DNA of 64,000 bases, taken from the NCBI GenBank assembly GCA_001051155.2, contig JYIP02000001.1, positions 2,852,001 through 2,916,000 of the forward strand, in the 5' to 3' direction. The notes under the pieces were generated by a model. It was not told where the DNA came from and ran no database searches. It worked only from the letters and a program-made list of their open reading frames with translations. The translations under genes were made by a program, and so were the position numbers. The DNA comes from Chrysoporthe austroafricana (lineage: Eukaryota > Ascomycota > Sordariomycetes > Diaporthales > Cryphonectriaceae). The stretch's first letter is position 1, and every line of letters starts with the position of its first letter. This document shows, piece after piece, positions 1 through 11,536 of this stretch.

Positions 1-1687
1 GGTCAAACCAAGTCGCTCTTCTCTGGTCTGAATGCATCAGCCCCAAGTACGCAGTCGCAAGGCACGTCGCTCTTCGGCACGACCAACGCCAAGCCGGCCG
101 GCTCACTCTTCGCCACGACGAACGGCGACAAGCCTTCTGCGACCCCGGCATTGTTTGGTGCTCCTAGCATGACAGAAGAGAAGAAGGAAGAATCAGCCGC
201 GAAGAAGAGGAGGTCGGAGCCCGATGACGCCGACCAGCAGCCGACCAAGAAATATACGTTCGGTGGAAATGCCCCAACCCCTGCTGAGAAGCTGCCACCC
301 AAGACTCCTGCTGCTGCCAACGGGGCCACCGATGCAGCCTCTGTTTTCGGTGCTCCTACCGCGGGAGACAAGAAGTATACCTTTGGTGCTCCTACTGCGG
401 CCCCCGCGGCTGCGCCGGCTGCTGCGCCGGCTCCTACATCTCTGTTTAGAAATGCCACGCCAGCCCAGGCTGAGCCAGCGAAAACGCAACCTAGTCTCTT
501 CGCTGCTCCCAGCACAGGATTCACTTTCGGCTCTCAACCGTCCACGTCCACAGCCAACCCTCCTGCGAGCAATCTGTTCGGTGCGCCCAAAGACAACTCA
601 TCCAGTGCGAACCAAGGCTCCACGTTCTCTTTCGGTAACACTGCAGCACCTGCACCTTCCACGGGCTCTTTTACCTTCAATGCTGGCGGTGGCGGGGACT
701 CCTTTAACAACCCCTTTGCCAATGGCGCCGGTGCCTCACAGCCTCCATCATTCGATTTCGGTGCCTCGACCAACGCGTCTAGCTCTGCCCCATTCCAATT
801 CGGAAGCGGCGCCCCAGCGGCTTCTTCGACTTTCAGCTTTGGTGCTGGTTCGCAGCCTACAAACGATACTTCTGCGCCATCCAGTGGCTTGTTCGGCGGA
901 GGCACCACTAACGGTGGATCTTCCATCTTCAACTTTGGCGGCGCGCCACAGCAACCATCGCAGCCAGCACCGTCAGGCCTCTTCTCCGGCCAGCCCGCGA
1001 ATGCGGCCCAGGGTATTTTCGCCAGCCAACTTGCGGCCCCTCCTGCTGGGAGCTCCACCGGCACGAGTAAGTAGCATTTCCTTTCGTTGAAGTCTTTACA
1101 CTGCGTTGATTTTATGATGTTCATAATTAACGTCATGTAAAGATACCCCTTTGTTTGGCGGAGCGTCTAGCTTAGCTACGACGCCGGCGGCTGGCACTCC
1201 CGAGCCAGAAGCCTCCAAGAAAGATGGTGGGAATGGAACGGCTGACGAGGACGACGCACCACAGGACCAGCAGGTTTCCCTAACCGAAGGGGGGCCTGGC
1301 GAGGAGGACGAAGAGGTCGTCCATGAAGTACGAGCCAAAGCCCTTCGGCACGTTCCGGTGAAGCCTGATGATGACGACGAGGACAAGAAGAAGAAGAGCA
1401 GCCCTTGGCAGCCCGAGGGTCTTGGGCCCCTCCGCGTGCTCAAGCACAAGTCCACGGGCGCGGTGCGCATCCTGTTGCGTACCGAGCCCAGTGGCAGGGT
1501 CGCCATGAATAAGCTTGTGCTGCCGAACTTCTCCTACACGGTCGATAAGGGCGCCAAGTGGATCAAGGTCACAACGGCGAAGGATGACGGCAAGGGCCTG
1601 GAAACATGGATGATTCAGGTCAAGAACAATGAGTTCGCTGTCAAGCTCGCTGCTGTTTTGGAGGAGAACAAGGCTGCCAACAAATAA
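1..1687 (+). CDS. FG-repeat nucleoporin with C-terminal Ran-binding domain (5' partial)
   Basis: Two exons are visible: the frame open from base 1 to 1066, then 1143 to the TAA at 1685-1687. The intron has a GTAAGT donor at 1067 and ends in AAAG. The first exon is Ala/Ser/Pro-rich with many FG-type repeats (SLFG, VFGAP, FSFG, FNFGG) and one basic KKRR patch. The last 85 residues or so match a RanBD1 fold (LRVLKHKSTGAVRILLR, then WIKVTTAKDDG and a C-terminal helix). FG repeats plus a terminal RanBD1 point to the nuclear-basket Nup2/Nup61/Nup50 family, which binds Ran and importin alpha during transport. Yrb2/Hba1 shares this architecture in shorter form and is the main alternative. The start codon lies upstream of the window; about 536 residues are seen. 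Confidence 0.88.
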
Positions 1688-2235
1688 GGCAGAAGTCGGC
1701 TTCGAGGTGAAGGAGTGAGGGAGGTAATAATTAGGGAGGGGTCCCCGAATTGTACAAACTGTATCAAAGAGAAGAAGACATTAACGCGGTATGTTGAGCC
1801 AAGTGGTTGCAATGGGACAAATCTGGCGCGGGTTGCGAACAGAGATCAAGTGGTTCATATCTGCATGATATGCGAGACTGGCTAAGGGGACGACGGGAAA
1901 GCACCGGTGGACAAGTTGCTGGCGGGCGGCTTGCGGCTTGATCCGTTTGACTTCTCTGATTTTTTGCAGCATAGCACGCATGGCAAGGGCACTAACAGGC
2001 ATTTTGGTGGGAGTACAAAAAGAACGAACTGAATGCTTCTCTCTTCATCTCGGGCTTTCTACAAGGAGTGTGTGTGTGTGTGTGTGTGTGTTGACTTGCA
2101 GATGAAAATCCGAGATTGACTTTGTTGCTTGTTGAAGTGTCGCCTGCCTGTGTACACTGGCTTTCACATGCGAACAATCACATGGTGCCATGAAAGGATC
2201 GCGTTTCGGAATCCTCGATGCAATAGCGAAAAGCA
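1688..2235. other. Intergenic region with GT microsatellite
   Basis: No gene is visible between the nucleoporin stop and the end of the next small gene. It is the probable 3' region of both convergent genes and holds one GT tract. Confidence 0.6.
2068..2091. repeat. (GT)12 microsatellite
   Basis: A perfect dinucleotide run between two convergent genes. Confidence 0.95.
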
Positions 2236-2736
2236 TCATCCTGCACCACTCACATCCTGACCACCATGAAGCACCGCGGACCCCTCCGGCGGCGTCGACG
2301 CAGCAGCAGCCGCCACCTGCTCGTGGCCCCTGGCGACCATCCAGCACTCGACCGCGAGCCCCAGCAGCCCGGGCCTGCCGGCGCTGTGCGGCCTGGCCAG
2401 GACCGGGTTCAGCGTCGCGAGGGCCCAGGCGGCCTCGTTGCGCTCCCTCTCTCGCGCGCCGCCGCGGCCGTCCGCCGGGTATAGGCTGTTCGCGGCCCGG
2501 AACGCCGGGGCGAGCTGCGACGTGTCGACGGCCGCGACGCCGCACCGGATCGTGTAGGTCAGGACGCCCCCGCCCCCGCCCGGTGGGGCGTAGTCGAACT
2601 CCATCCAGGGCTCGGCGCCGCCCGCGCCCGCCCCCGGGAGGAAGGCGACCCGGATGGTCGCGGGGAGGGGCGGGGCGCCGTCGGTGGCCCCGCCGCCCGG
2701 GGCCGCGGGGTCTGGGGGGCACTGGATCAGGAGCAT
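2236..2736 (-). CDS. Small hypothetical protein, 166 aa
   Basis: A single uninterrupted frame that fills a sharply bounded, very G+C-rich block inside a more A+T-rich region. The protein has no signal peptide or membrane segment. It contains Gly/Pro-rich linkers and a compact middle part (EPWMEFDYAPP, VLTYTIRCGVAAVDTSQL, NEAAWALATLNP, LLGLAVECWMVARGHEQ) with mixed hydrophobic and polar composition, as in a folded domain. I do not recognise the family. The coincidence of frame and G+C island and the protein-like middle support a real gene. The opposite strand is also open here, but its translation is Arg/Pro-rich and looks like a shadow. Confidence 0.5.
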   Translation of the reverse strand: MLLIQCPPDPAAPGGGATDGAPPLPATIRVAFLPGAGAGGAEPWMEFDYAPPGGGGGVLTYTIRCGVAAVDTSQLAPAFRAANSLYPADGRGGARERERNEAAWALATLNPVLARPHSAGRPGLLGLAVECWMVARGHEQVAAAAASTPPEGSAVLHGGQDVSGAG

Positions 2737-4043
2737 GGTCTTGTCCTCTGCGGGCCGGGTTATGTATGTGCGCTGAGAGCTTGGCTTGGGGAGGCTGGGT
2801 TCGGGCTATGGAAGGGGAGGGGATACCTCATGGGTCCTGCTGGGTGTGAGAAGTGATCTATCAAAATAAATGTACTTGGGAGGAGGATGAGAAGCCGGGG
2901 AAGAGGGCAGATATTTGTATCGGACGACACTCTTGGTAGATCGACCATGAAAAGAAATGTCCTCGAGGTATGCATCACCGCTATCCTGTTGTTCAATGCC
3001 TCGCTATCTCTCCGACTAGCTGGGACCGCGAATCTGCCCTTTACAAGTGGGCGTCGGCTCCTCGCTACTGCTCGTGAATCCCTGCAAATGGCCTGCATAC
3101 GGAGTGTGGTACACTCAGGTAGGGATCTCTGAGAGCATGGGACAAGGGTGTCCTGCTAGTATGTATTATCTGATAGGGTGGGCGCCAAGGTAGGGAATGA
3201 TCCACGAATACACAGTACTGCCTCCCAGCCAGCAGGTAGCATGATGTCAAGGCAACCAGATACCTTTACACTTGCAATGCCTAGAGCTGTCGATGTCAGA
3301 ATCAGGTCTTTACGACCGGGAGTCAAATCTGCCCGGCCTTCAGGCGAATGACCAGAATTTTGGGAGACGGCTTGTTACCCATACTCACTGGGGTGTAGGC
3401 ATCCGTATGCCGGTGGGTGGTGAGCATCCTAAGGCAAAATAGGATGCACAAATAGTCACCACGTATGACACAGATGTATTGCTCGTACACATGACTTGAT
3501 GATAGATGAAGAAAAGCAATGGCTGCCAACATCAACGAGGCTTTCAAGTCTACAGTCAGGGTTAGGGGTGCAAGGCTATCTACAAGGCTAGCGAATTATA
3601 ATTGCATGCCAATGGACGACGACTTGCCAAGTACTATATGTATTTCACAGAAATAAGCCTCATGATGCCTCGAGTGCTCGTTGTTTTTTTTTATTCTATT
3701 TGCGCCGGTGTCGATAAAGGGGTGATGGCGGTTGTTCATTTCGGCCGGAAGCCGCGGGCCACTGCGCACGCAAGTCCGCGGACGACTAGGGAGGGGCCCA
3801 CAGGCTAACTACACGCTGCATCCTCCTCGCGATTCAAAGCTGAATACTAGATTGGCTCTTCACATTGTAGGACGGCTGAAGATTCCGCCTCTATATGAGA
3901 TCCACGGTCCTCTTTCTGCCACCAATTTTCGCAAGAATCGATGCTGTAGCCGCTGGTCGAAGGAATCCAAAACCTCGCCCAACCTCCTCGAGGACTCTCA
4001 TTAATGCGTTTTTGACGAAATTATCCTCGAATTACCCCCGAAA
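2737..4043. other. Intergenic region, no gene recognised
   Basis: Only short frames of ordinary composition occur. The stretch up to 4043 should hold the promoter of the ceramide synthase; a weak TATA-like CTATATGAG lies at 3891-3899, about 150 bases before that start codon. Confidence 0.5.
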
Positions 4044-5392
4044 ATGACAGCCAAACGATTAGCGCCCCAGGTTCGCAGTATGCCGATGGGCTCTACGACC
4101 TGGATCGACGACTTGACACGGCAACGCATTGAGAAACGCTCTCGCGCTCCTCCTTCTCCCTCGTTGAGATCATGGTCAGATTTTGACAGCAAAGCCCACG
4201 CGAGTCACAGAAAGGAGAAGAACAAATCACCCACGAGCAAGAGGCGCTCACGTACTGGGCGGGCTCCTGGGATGCGGCATCGCACATGGACTCTGCCGCT
4301 CGCCCTAATAGTCATGTTTCTCTGCTTGTACACCATCAGCCCACGCGAGTCTAACATTGTACACCACTTCCTCTTCCTCTCGTACGAGATCGAGACTCAA
4401 GACGCGGAGTCCACCTCGACGCTTTACGGAAAAGGCCCTTGGGATCTAGCCTTTGTCCTCTTCTACACTATCGTCCTATCCTTCGCTCGAGAGTTCGTCA
4501 TGCAGGAGCTCCTCCGACCTCTGGCCCGCGTTTGCGGCATCACATCCCAGCGCACGAGGTCGCGGTTCATGGAGCAGATGTACACGGCCTGCTACACCGC
4601 GTTCAGCGGGCCCCTCGGCCTCTACGTCATGAAACGCACGCCGGGGCTCTGGTATTTCGAGACGCGCGGCATGTACGAGGGCTACCCCCACAGGGCCCAT
4701 GACGCCGTCTTCAAGTTCTACTACCTGTTCCAGGCGGCCTTCTGGGTCCAGCAGGTCGTCGTCATGGTGCTCAGCCAGGAACAGCGACGCAAGGACTTCA
4801 GGGAGTTCGTGGCGCACCACATCGTCACAATTGCCCTGATCGGCTTCAGCTATCGCTTCCATTTCATGAATATGGGCATCGCCATTTACGTCACCCACGA
4901 CATCAGCGATTGCCTCCTTGCGGTGAGTCTGTTCTCGAAAGAATGGATTTATATTGAACTTAAGGACTAACAGAATGCCAGATCTTGAAGTCGCTCAACT
5001 ACGTCAACAGTCCCCTCCAAGCACCAGTTTATACCCTCTGCATGGCCACATGGATCTATTTGCGCCACTACATCAATCTGAGAGTCCTATATTCCATCAT
5101 CACAGAGTTTCCCACGATCGGACTCTTCGAGCTAAACTGGAACACGCAGCAGTACAAATGTCGCACCTCACAGGTCGTCACGTTCGGGCTACTTGTTGGG
5201 CTACAGGCTCTCAACCTCTTTTGGCTGTACTGTCTGTTCCGCAACGCCTACCGTTTTGTGGTCTTGGGTATCGCAAAGGATGATCGGTCCGAGGCTGAAG
5301 AGTCGGAAAGTGAACAGAAGAGCAAGTCCCAGGACCAGCTACTTCAGGGTACTTCATCAGGGAAGAAAGAGAAAGAAGGGGAGAAAATTTAG
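4044..5392 (+). CDS. LAG1: LAG1/LAC1-type ceramide synthase (TLC domain)
   Basis: Exons 4044-4922 and 4982-5392 give 429 residues. The intron is phase 0, with a GTGAGT donor and GACTAAC branch point, and rejoins the Lag1 motif exactly. The enzyme N-acylates sphingoid bases with acyl-CoA in the ER membrane. Visible are a basic N-terminus (residues 1-80), a first hydrophobic segment near 83-98, and the Lag1p core with adjacent His258-His259 in FREFVAHHIVT followed by THDISD (284-289), the conserved acidic part. Several more membrane spans follow, then a Lys/Glu-rich cytosolic tail ending in KKEKEGEKI. Filamentous fungi usually have two to three paralogues with different chain-length preference; which one this is cannot be told from sequence alone. 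A neutral ceramidase lies 3.7 kb downstream on the other strand. Confidence 0.93.
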
Positions 5393-6853
5393 GATAAGAC
5401 ATATCGTTGCGCAATCATTTTAGTCTGGAATCGACATGTGCAACCGACGTTGATAGTATTAGTAGAAAATTGTTAATATATAATTATGTAACCAATCTGA
5501 GATGAAGGATGCAGAGAGCATCGTCTCTGCATCCTTCGAGTTGGCACTGCGTTTGAGGGGCCGTCATGCATTAGTTGGCTAGAGGGGATCGGACGTGTCT
5601 ACGGTGAGAAGCCCTTATGCGGTATCTATTTTACCCCATGGTCCGATCATCCAGCCCGTCCTTGCTTGCAGTCCACCAAAATAGCAACCCACTTCGCTCT
5701 CACGAATCATCGTCACAGGATGAAAAGGCTAAACAGGGGTGCAAGGGAGGAAGGGCAAAAAAGGGGCAGCCGGAAAAAATTGTCTCCTGTTCTCGTCCTT
5801 TTCCTCGTTCTAGTCTTTCGACTTCGGCGATAGTGTTTACGTATTATGCAAATATCACTCTGACTGCATGACTTCACGAGGTTTAGGCGTTCATAGAACT
5901 AGATATCAGCCGCAACCAGGACCACTGTCACTATCGTATTTGGTTCTGACTCACCATGCTGACATGCTTCGTATAATCCACGTGCGCAGGTATGTGTCCT
6001 AGGTGAGATGAGTGCGGCCTGTGAACCAGAGTCCGATGCAATTCAGGCTAAACCCATCCTGGAGTCAATTTCGTTTCTGCTGGTTGTTTGGGACCGTTCT
6101 GGAACGGACTGAATTGGTATCTCACCAGCTCACCAGGTGGAGCGAGCGTAACTATTAACTCTCTTCTACAATTATGTCTCGAGTTCATAGGCATGAGGAC
6201 TGCTGCAGCCTTATGTGATCCAGTCTCTAATGTTCCTTTGTAGGAGGGAATGGAGGGCTTCTCTTCTCTTTTAATTGAGGTGAACACTTGAAGCATAGCC
6301 CTCCCTTGGTCGGCTTGAAGGGATTCTCAGTGGTGCCAACTTGCCTGATCCGTCTTGGCACCAGCCGCTGCTGTGCCGTCTCACTGCTTCTAGGCCTTGT
6401 AAGCATGCAACAGGGAGGTAGAATAACGGTGAGTAGACTTTTGGTGGAGAGATAGCCCGGGGCACAAGCTCAAGTTTAAGCTTATCCTGTTTTTGGCCCT
6501 CGCACTTCAGGTATCCCGGTGAGGTTGCTACTACCTAAACGAGGCGTCACCGAGGACAGCAAGCTGCATCGTAAGATGCACGCAGCATCAGGGATCTCGC
6601 TTTTGCACGTTTTCCCCCGCGCAAGATCCTTCGTATTTTGATCCCTGTATCGACAGACCTTAGGCAGAAAGTGACCGCAGCTGCTGGGCCACTTCGATAG
6701 TTCAGCAAAGGCTACACGTACACGATATGTTGTCAGGTTCAGAAGCGGAAATATAAAATGCAGGCCATTTCCACCCTCGAGAATAGGGAGAATTCCCTTC
6801 GCAAGCACCGAGAAGACGAGTGATTATCCCAACTCTTACACGCTACCATAGCC
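5393..6853. other. Intergenic region, no gene recognised
   Basis: No frame of protein-like composition was found. The right end carries the promoter of the G1 peptidase gene. Confidence 0.5.
6752..6758 (+). promoter_or_regulatory. TATA box of the G1 peptidase gene
   Basis: TATAAAA sits about 100 bases before the start codon at 6854, a usual spacing for an inducible fungal secreted-enzyme promoter. Confidence 0.5.
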
Positions 6854-7824
6854 ATGAAGTCTTCGAGCACTCTCGGCCTCACGCTACTCGCCGGCCTGGC
6901 TGCGGTACACGGAGAGATTTATAATGTCACCATGTACAACGCTGCCGGGGACGTCGTTCCTGTAACTCCCATCTCCCTCCCCGGCTCCAGCTCTTCTCCC
7001 TCGCTCCAAAGCGCGGGCAAGGCCAAGCGCCAGAAGACCACCTACTTCTCGCCGAGCTGGTGCGGCCTTGTGCAGCAGACGCCCGCCGCGGGCTCGTACG
7101 ACCAGGTCGTCGCGGAGTGGACTCTACCTGCCGTGTCGGGCGCCAACTCGTCGTATCAGATCGCCCAGTTTGTTGGCATCGACGGCTTCACGACCTCCGA
7201 CAGCTGCAACGGGGGCCTCTATGGAGGTACTGCTTATACCTTCGACGACGCCGGAGATGTCGACTCTATTTATGCGTGGTGGGAGTTCGTGCCTGAGGGC
7301 CGGACTGCCGTTTCTCTGCAGGGTGAGAAGAATACCTACTACCACCGGCGTCTAGATTTCAATTGCGCTGACAAGAACCTGCAGCGAACGTGGGCGACTC
7401 TATCAAGGCATACACCACAGTGATCGGCACTCAGAAGGGCACAGTGTACGTAGCCTCCCCATCACCAGTCCCTATACTTCACGCGCTCACGAGAGTTTCA
7501 CTGACCTTCCTCAGCATTGTCGAGAACCTGACATCGGGCGAGAGCGTGCTGGTGGACATCGATGGAACCGGAACCACGGGCACGCTCTGCGGCATCTCGG
7601 CCCAGTGGATCAACGAGAACCTCGTCCCCGGGACGGAGCCGTATCCCCAGTTCGACACCTTCGAGTTCACCGACTGCTACACCGAGACCACCCAGGGCTC
7701 CGTAGGTTATCTCGATGGCGCGAGCGCCGTGAACGGCGGCTCTTTTTCCGTCCCGGGACCAATGTGCGTCCCTTCGGAGGTGAGCAGCCAGGTCTTGGAG
7801 TTTGACTACACTGTTACTGTGTAG
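6854..7824 (+). CDS. Secreted G1-family (eqolisin-like) peptidase, possibly inactive
   Basis: Exons 6854-7322, 7385-7445 and 7515-7824 (279 aa). Both introns have CTGAC branch points, and splicing restores the family strings LQANVGDSIKAY and GTVIVENLTSGE. The second intron is 69 bases and has no stop, so unspliced RNA would also read through. There is a signal peptide (1-20), a propeptide with a KR processing site at 58-59, and then the beta-sandwich domain: VAEWTLP, FVGIDG (106-111), YAWWEFVP (140-147). Known eqolisins use a Gln/Glu pair. The Glu appears kept as Glu211 in AQWINE. The Gln normally seen in an LQTG/FQAG motif after the GIDG segment is missing: the aligned stretch reads NGGLYGGTAYTF (119-130). 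It may be a pseudoenzyme or a divergent subgroup. Confidence 0.88.
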
Positions 7825-9085
7825 GAGAGCAATTGGAGCAAAGTCGAGTTTGTAGAAGCAAAGCGGGCTGGGAGTCGGAAACATCATCGAATGAAGCGTG
7901 GTTTATGAAAATTTCACACTCAAAATAATACAAATCATGGCTTTATGCATATCAGCTTCGCTTAAAAGTGCTACGTCCACATCTCGCAAGTCAGGATCTC
8001 AACCCTGTCCCGTGGGGCTTGACTGAGGCCTCTTTCCATGCGGCTTGAGACGGTTGAGTTTTTTGCATTCAGGTCTATAGAAATAGGATATATTGAATTT
8101 GGACTGAGTCTGGCGAGTGGAGCAGTAGTTCTGGTGTCAAAGATGTGATTTGTTCTGCTGGTCAGGAGCGAAGAGGTGTGGTGTCATCACCAGCACGATA
8201 TGCAGATCGGAAGACAGGCTATAGCACGAACCAGTTCGAGCGAGGAGCAAGGAACGCCATCCTCGGAGCCAGGTGTTCTCTTGAAAGACAGCGTGATCAG
8301 GGGACAAATGGTTACGTGATGGGACCACCCCGGAGTGGCAGTGATCGTGATTCAGTCTGAAGAGCTCAGCATATAACAGGGGTTTCCTTCGATGCACGAT
8401 AATGAGCTTTCAGATATCACTTCAGCAGTCAATCCAGGCTTTGGAATCCGTGCCGATGTGCGCTCTCACTGTCCTTGTCCGTGTCTCTTTTCTTCTCAAG
8501 TCTTCAAGTAATATATACGGACCCATAATCCCGTGCTCTTCGTTTCGACATAGCAACTCGAAGCCTCCAATTCTATTCACAATGCTAGCATTGGAAGATT
8601 GTGTCCTCACACACCTTCTGTAGAAAACACCATGCGGTGTTTTCCTGGCCGTTCTCGCGGGTCTTAAGTAGGAATTGCGCCCCCCTCCCAGGCCCCGGGG
8701 AGGTCTGGGAACTGGGGACGTGAGCGTTATGGAAGGCGCACGACAGAAAGAAGCACTCAGTCTCCGGACATGATGGCGATTAAGAGTCGGGGCAGGTAGC
8801 AATGTAACAGACAGATACCATACTAATCACCTAGATACCTCACAACGACCAGCAACGATGATGGACCCGGGAGATCCACTGTCAAATCCTTGATAAACCA
8901 AACCCGCAATCTCGCTGGATATTCATTTGCGCGTATCTGTACGTAAAATATCACGATGTCCTCCCTGCCTTTCTGATGTCCCTTTTGAAAGCCCCTCAGA
9001 CTTGAAAAAGAAAACAAAGCAAAAAGAAAAAAGTACAAGCTAGCCCACGCCACTTAAACGAGCGCTGTGTCTGACTGTCTGTCGA
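7825..9085. other. Intergenic region between convergent genes
   Basis: No gene recognised. It holds the 3' regions of the G1 peptidase gene (left) and the ceramidase gene (right). Confidence 0.5.
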
Positions 9086-11536
9086 TCAGACGAGGGTAAA
9101 GGCCGCACTGGTCCCGTCGAACGCCGTGACCGTCCCGCCGAGGCTCTTCCAGTCCCCAAAGTACCGCAGCCTGTAGACGCCCCGGTCCAGCGCGGCGGGG
9201 TCCTCCCGGTCCGTCTCCCACGTGATCTCGACCTCGCTCGTGGCGAGGATCTCGCTCGTCCGCCGCCACCGGAACACGAGGCTCCAGTCCGCGTCGTCCC
9301 GGACCGCGCCCCAGGCCTGGCTGCCGTCCTCCCCGAGGGCCAGCTTCTCGACCGCCGCGTACGTGGCCCCGAGTCGCAGGTTGTTCCGCGGGTTGGCGCC
9401 CACGAAGGTGGCCGTGATGCGGCTCCCGACGCGGTAGAACGCGCTGACGTCCTGCTTCACCTCGCCGAAGGCCCGGCCCAGCGGTGGCCCGTCTCGGACC
9501 ACCCCGGTGATGAACGACAGCGAGCGGTTCCTGTTGTCAGGCGGGAACGACTCCCTCGGGTGAGGCGGTGGGCTCCTGACCGACGCGTCAAGGGAGGGAA
9601 GGTATCTCAGCGTGACGTTAATGTAAGCCGCGAGTGTGTGGGGCCCGTACAGGGTCGAAGCCCCTTCGTATCGCTGGATCGAGTATTCTTCTTCGGTGGT
9701 GATGTAGTGGGTGTAGCTGTTTGCCGGCCCGCCGAGGACGACGACCGGGGCTGCGGAGTGCAACCTGTCGGATGAGGAGTCGTGGTTGTCCTGGAAGAGT
9801 GTTGCGGACGCAGACTGCACAGCTTCCTTCCACCGCCGGCCGGCCATGGTGCTTGCTTCTCCCGGGCTGACAATGATCATGAACTGGCCGACGCGGAAGA
9901 CCTGGACGTCCACCACGTTTGGTGTCCACGCGTAAGGCTTGTGCACCTCGCCAACGTCGAGAAGGATGGGCTTCGACCCTTGGCAGGCCCTCTGTTCATC
10001 CGACGGTTCCTTGAGGAACTTGGACACCACCTGCCACACAGGTGACGTGTTGGACGGGTCGCCATCGTGCTGCGTGAAGTCGAAGACCCCCGGGCCATCC
10101 GAGGTCCCGGCGGCGAAGGAATACCCTAGAGCGGCTGGACAGGTCGAGGCCACGGAGCCGTTCGGAAGGGTGAAGGTAAAGTTGGACATGTCGTGGAACG
10201 TGTGGAAAGACTTCACCCACGGGCCGCGGACCGGGACTGGAGCCATGTTGAGTTGATCGTACAGTGCCTTGGCTGGGGTAAACTGTCGTCGGCCGATCTC
10301 GAAACAAGACGAGGTACCGCTATCATTCGCCCTAAAATAAGGGCCGCGAGCGTGACACTTTCCGACCCGGCCGTCACCCGGGCAGGTGCTGTTCTCGAGG
10401 GTACACATCTGGCCCGAGCCGTCTTCGCACCACGCGCCCAGGACATTGGGACTGGTGTCGCCGACGTTGGCCTGCGAGAAGCCCGCCACGAAGCCCTCGG
10501 CGGCAGTGGGGTCTCCAGATACGCTCTTCTCGAAGAGGTAGGCAGCGACGCCTTTGTTGTCGCCGGTGACGATCGTGTTGTTGCCAAGCATGGACGTCCC
10601 GTGCGTCGGAAACCAGGTGAGGACGCCGATGTTCTTCCCGTCGGACGCCCGCTGGAACTTCAGCAGGCTCAGGTCCTTCTCGACCGACCCGTCGTCGTCG
10701 GAGCTGACGTTGTACCGCGCCCGCTCCGACGCAGGGTTGGCCAGGTAGGCGAACAAGCTCCTGTTGATGTTGGCGCCCTCCACCTTGGTCGAGCCGACGC
10801 TGAGGTAGCCCGGCTGCAGGCTCTCATGTGCCCGCACGATGGAGAGGATGGCACCATCGACGATGGCCTGATAGCCCTGGCGGTCGAACCCCTTGCTGGT
10901 GATCTGGGGCAGGAGGTAGTTCAGCCATCCTGCCGGGCCGGAGTGGGAATGCGTCCCGGTGACGGCGACGTTGTGCTGGCCGTAGACGGCGTACTCCGGG
11001 CCGAGCTCTCGAAGCCCTGACAGGATGCCGTACCTCACAGCCGTGTCTCCGGACTGGGTATCGAGCACCAGGTACACAAAGCGGTCCGCCGGGTTGGACA
11101 GATCTCCCACGATGAAGACGCGAGAGTACAAGCGCTGCCGCAGGCCGGTGCCGACCTGGCTGGGGTCGGCATAGCCCATCAGGTTAATCTCGACGACCGG
11201 GCCGGTGATGTCGCCTTTGCCTACGCCGAGGAGGTACCGGTCGCCCTTTGGGATGAGCAGGGTCTGCTCATCATGGCCAGACCAGGGCATACGCAGCCGG
11301 TAGTTGGAAGAGAAGCTGGTAAGAGAGGAACAGTAGAAGAGAAAGGGCACGAAGAGGAAGAGGAGCGGCAGCCAGGGCGTCACCCTCGAGCGGGCTGGCC
11401 GCACCAGCCGTCCCTTGCCATCGTCGCCTTCGTGTTTCGCAGTCCAGCCCTTCTGATGTGTCTCGCCTGCAAGTTCATCGTACTCGACGGGATGCCGTCG
11501 ATCCGGATCTGGCATGTGGGTCGCCTGCTTATCCAT
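9086..11536 (-). CDS. Neutral/alkaline ceramidase, N-terminally membrane-anchored
   Basis: A single exon of 816 residues. Neutral ceramidases hydrolyse ceramide to sphingoid base and fatty acid with a Zn-dependent site. A cytosolic N-terminus of about 53 residues precedes one hydrophobic segment (54-72), which suggests a type II anchor or uncleaved signal, so the catalytic part faces the lumen or outside. Family landmarks in order are GVGKGDITGP..NLMGYADP (about 104-125), THSHSGPAGW (185-194, Zn-ligand His), FPTHGTSM (299-306, second His), and NVGDTSPN (347-354), whose Ser352 corresponds to the nucleophile of the GDxSPN motif. The C-terminal Ig-like domain ends in FGDWKSLGG..FTLV. Length is close to the family norm plus the anchor. 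The first in-frame ATG (11536) is used; Met8 is an alternative. Confidence 0.95.
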   Translation of the reverse strand: MDKQATHMPDPDRRHPVEYDELAGETHQKGWTAKHEGDDGKGRLVRPARSRVTPWLPLLFLFVPFLFYCSSLTSFSSNYRLRMPWSGHDEQTLLIPKGDRYLLGVGKGDITGPVVEINLMGYADPSQVGTGLRQRLYSRVFIVGDLSNPADRFVYLVLDTQSGDTAVRYGILSGLRELGPEYAVYGQHNVAVTGTHSHSGPAGWLNYLLPQITSKGFDRQGYQAIVDGAILSIVRAHESLQPGYLSVGSTKVEGANINRSLFAYLANPASERARYNVSSDDDGSVEKDLSLLKFQRASDGKNIGVLTWFPTHGTSMLGNNTIVTGDNKGVAAYLFEKSVSGDPTAAEGFVAGFSQANVGDTSPNVLGAWCEDGSGQMCTLENSTCPGDGRVGKCHARGPYFRANDSGTSSCFEIGRRQFTPAKALYDQLNMAPVPVRGPWVKSFHTFHDMSNFTFTLPNGSVASTCPAALGYSFAAGTSDGPGVFDFTQHDGDPSNTSPVWQVVSKFLKEPSDEQRACQGSKPILLDVGEVHKPYAWTPNVVDVQVFRVGQFMIIVSPGEASTMAGRRWKEAVQSASATLFQDNHDSSSDRLHSAAPVVVLGGPANSYTHYITTEEEYSIQRYEGASTLYGPHTLAAYINVTLRYLPSLDASVRSPPPHPRESFPPDNRNRSLSFITGVVRDGPPLGRAFGEVKQDVSAFYRVGSRITATFVGANPRNNLRLGATYAAVEKLALGEDGSQAWGAVRDDADWSLVFRWRRTSEILATSEVEITWETDREDPAALDRGVYRLRYFGDWKSLGGTVTAFDGTSAAFTLV

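Noticed and set aside
10193..11020. 275-codon plus-strand frame
   Set aside because: Antisense to the ceramidase coding sequence, whose domains are unmistakable.
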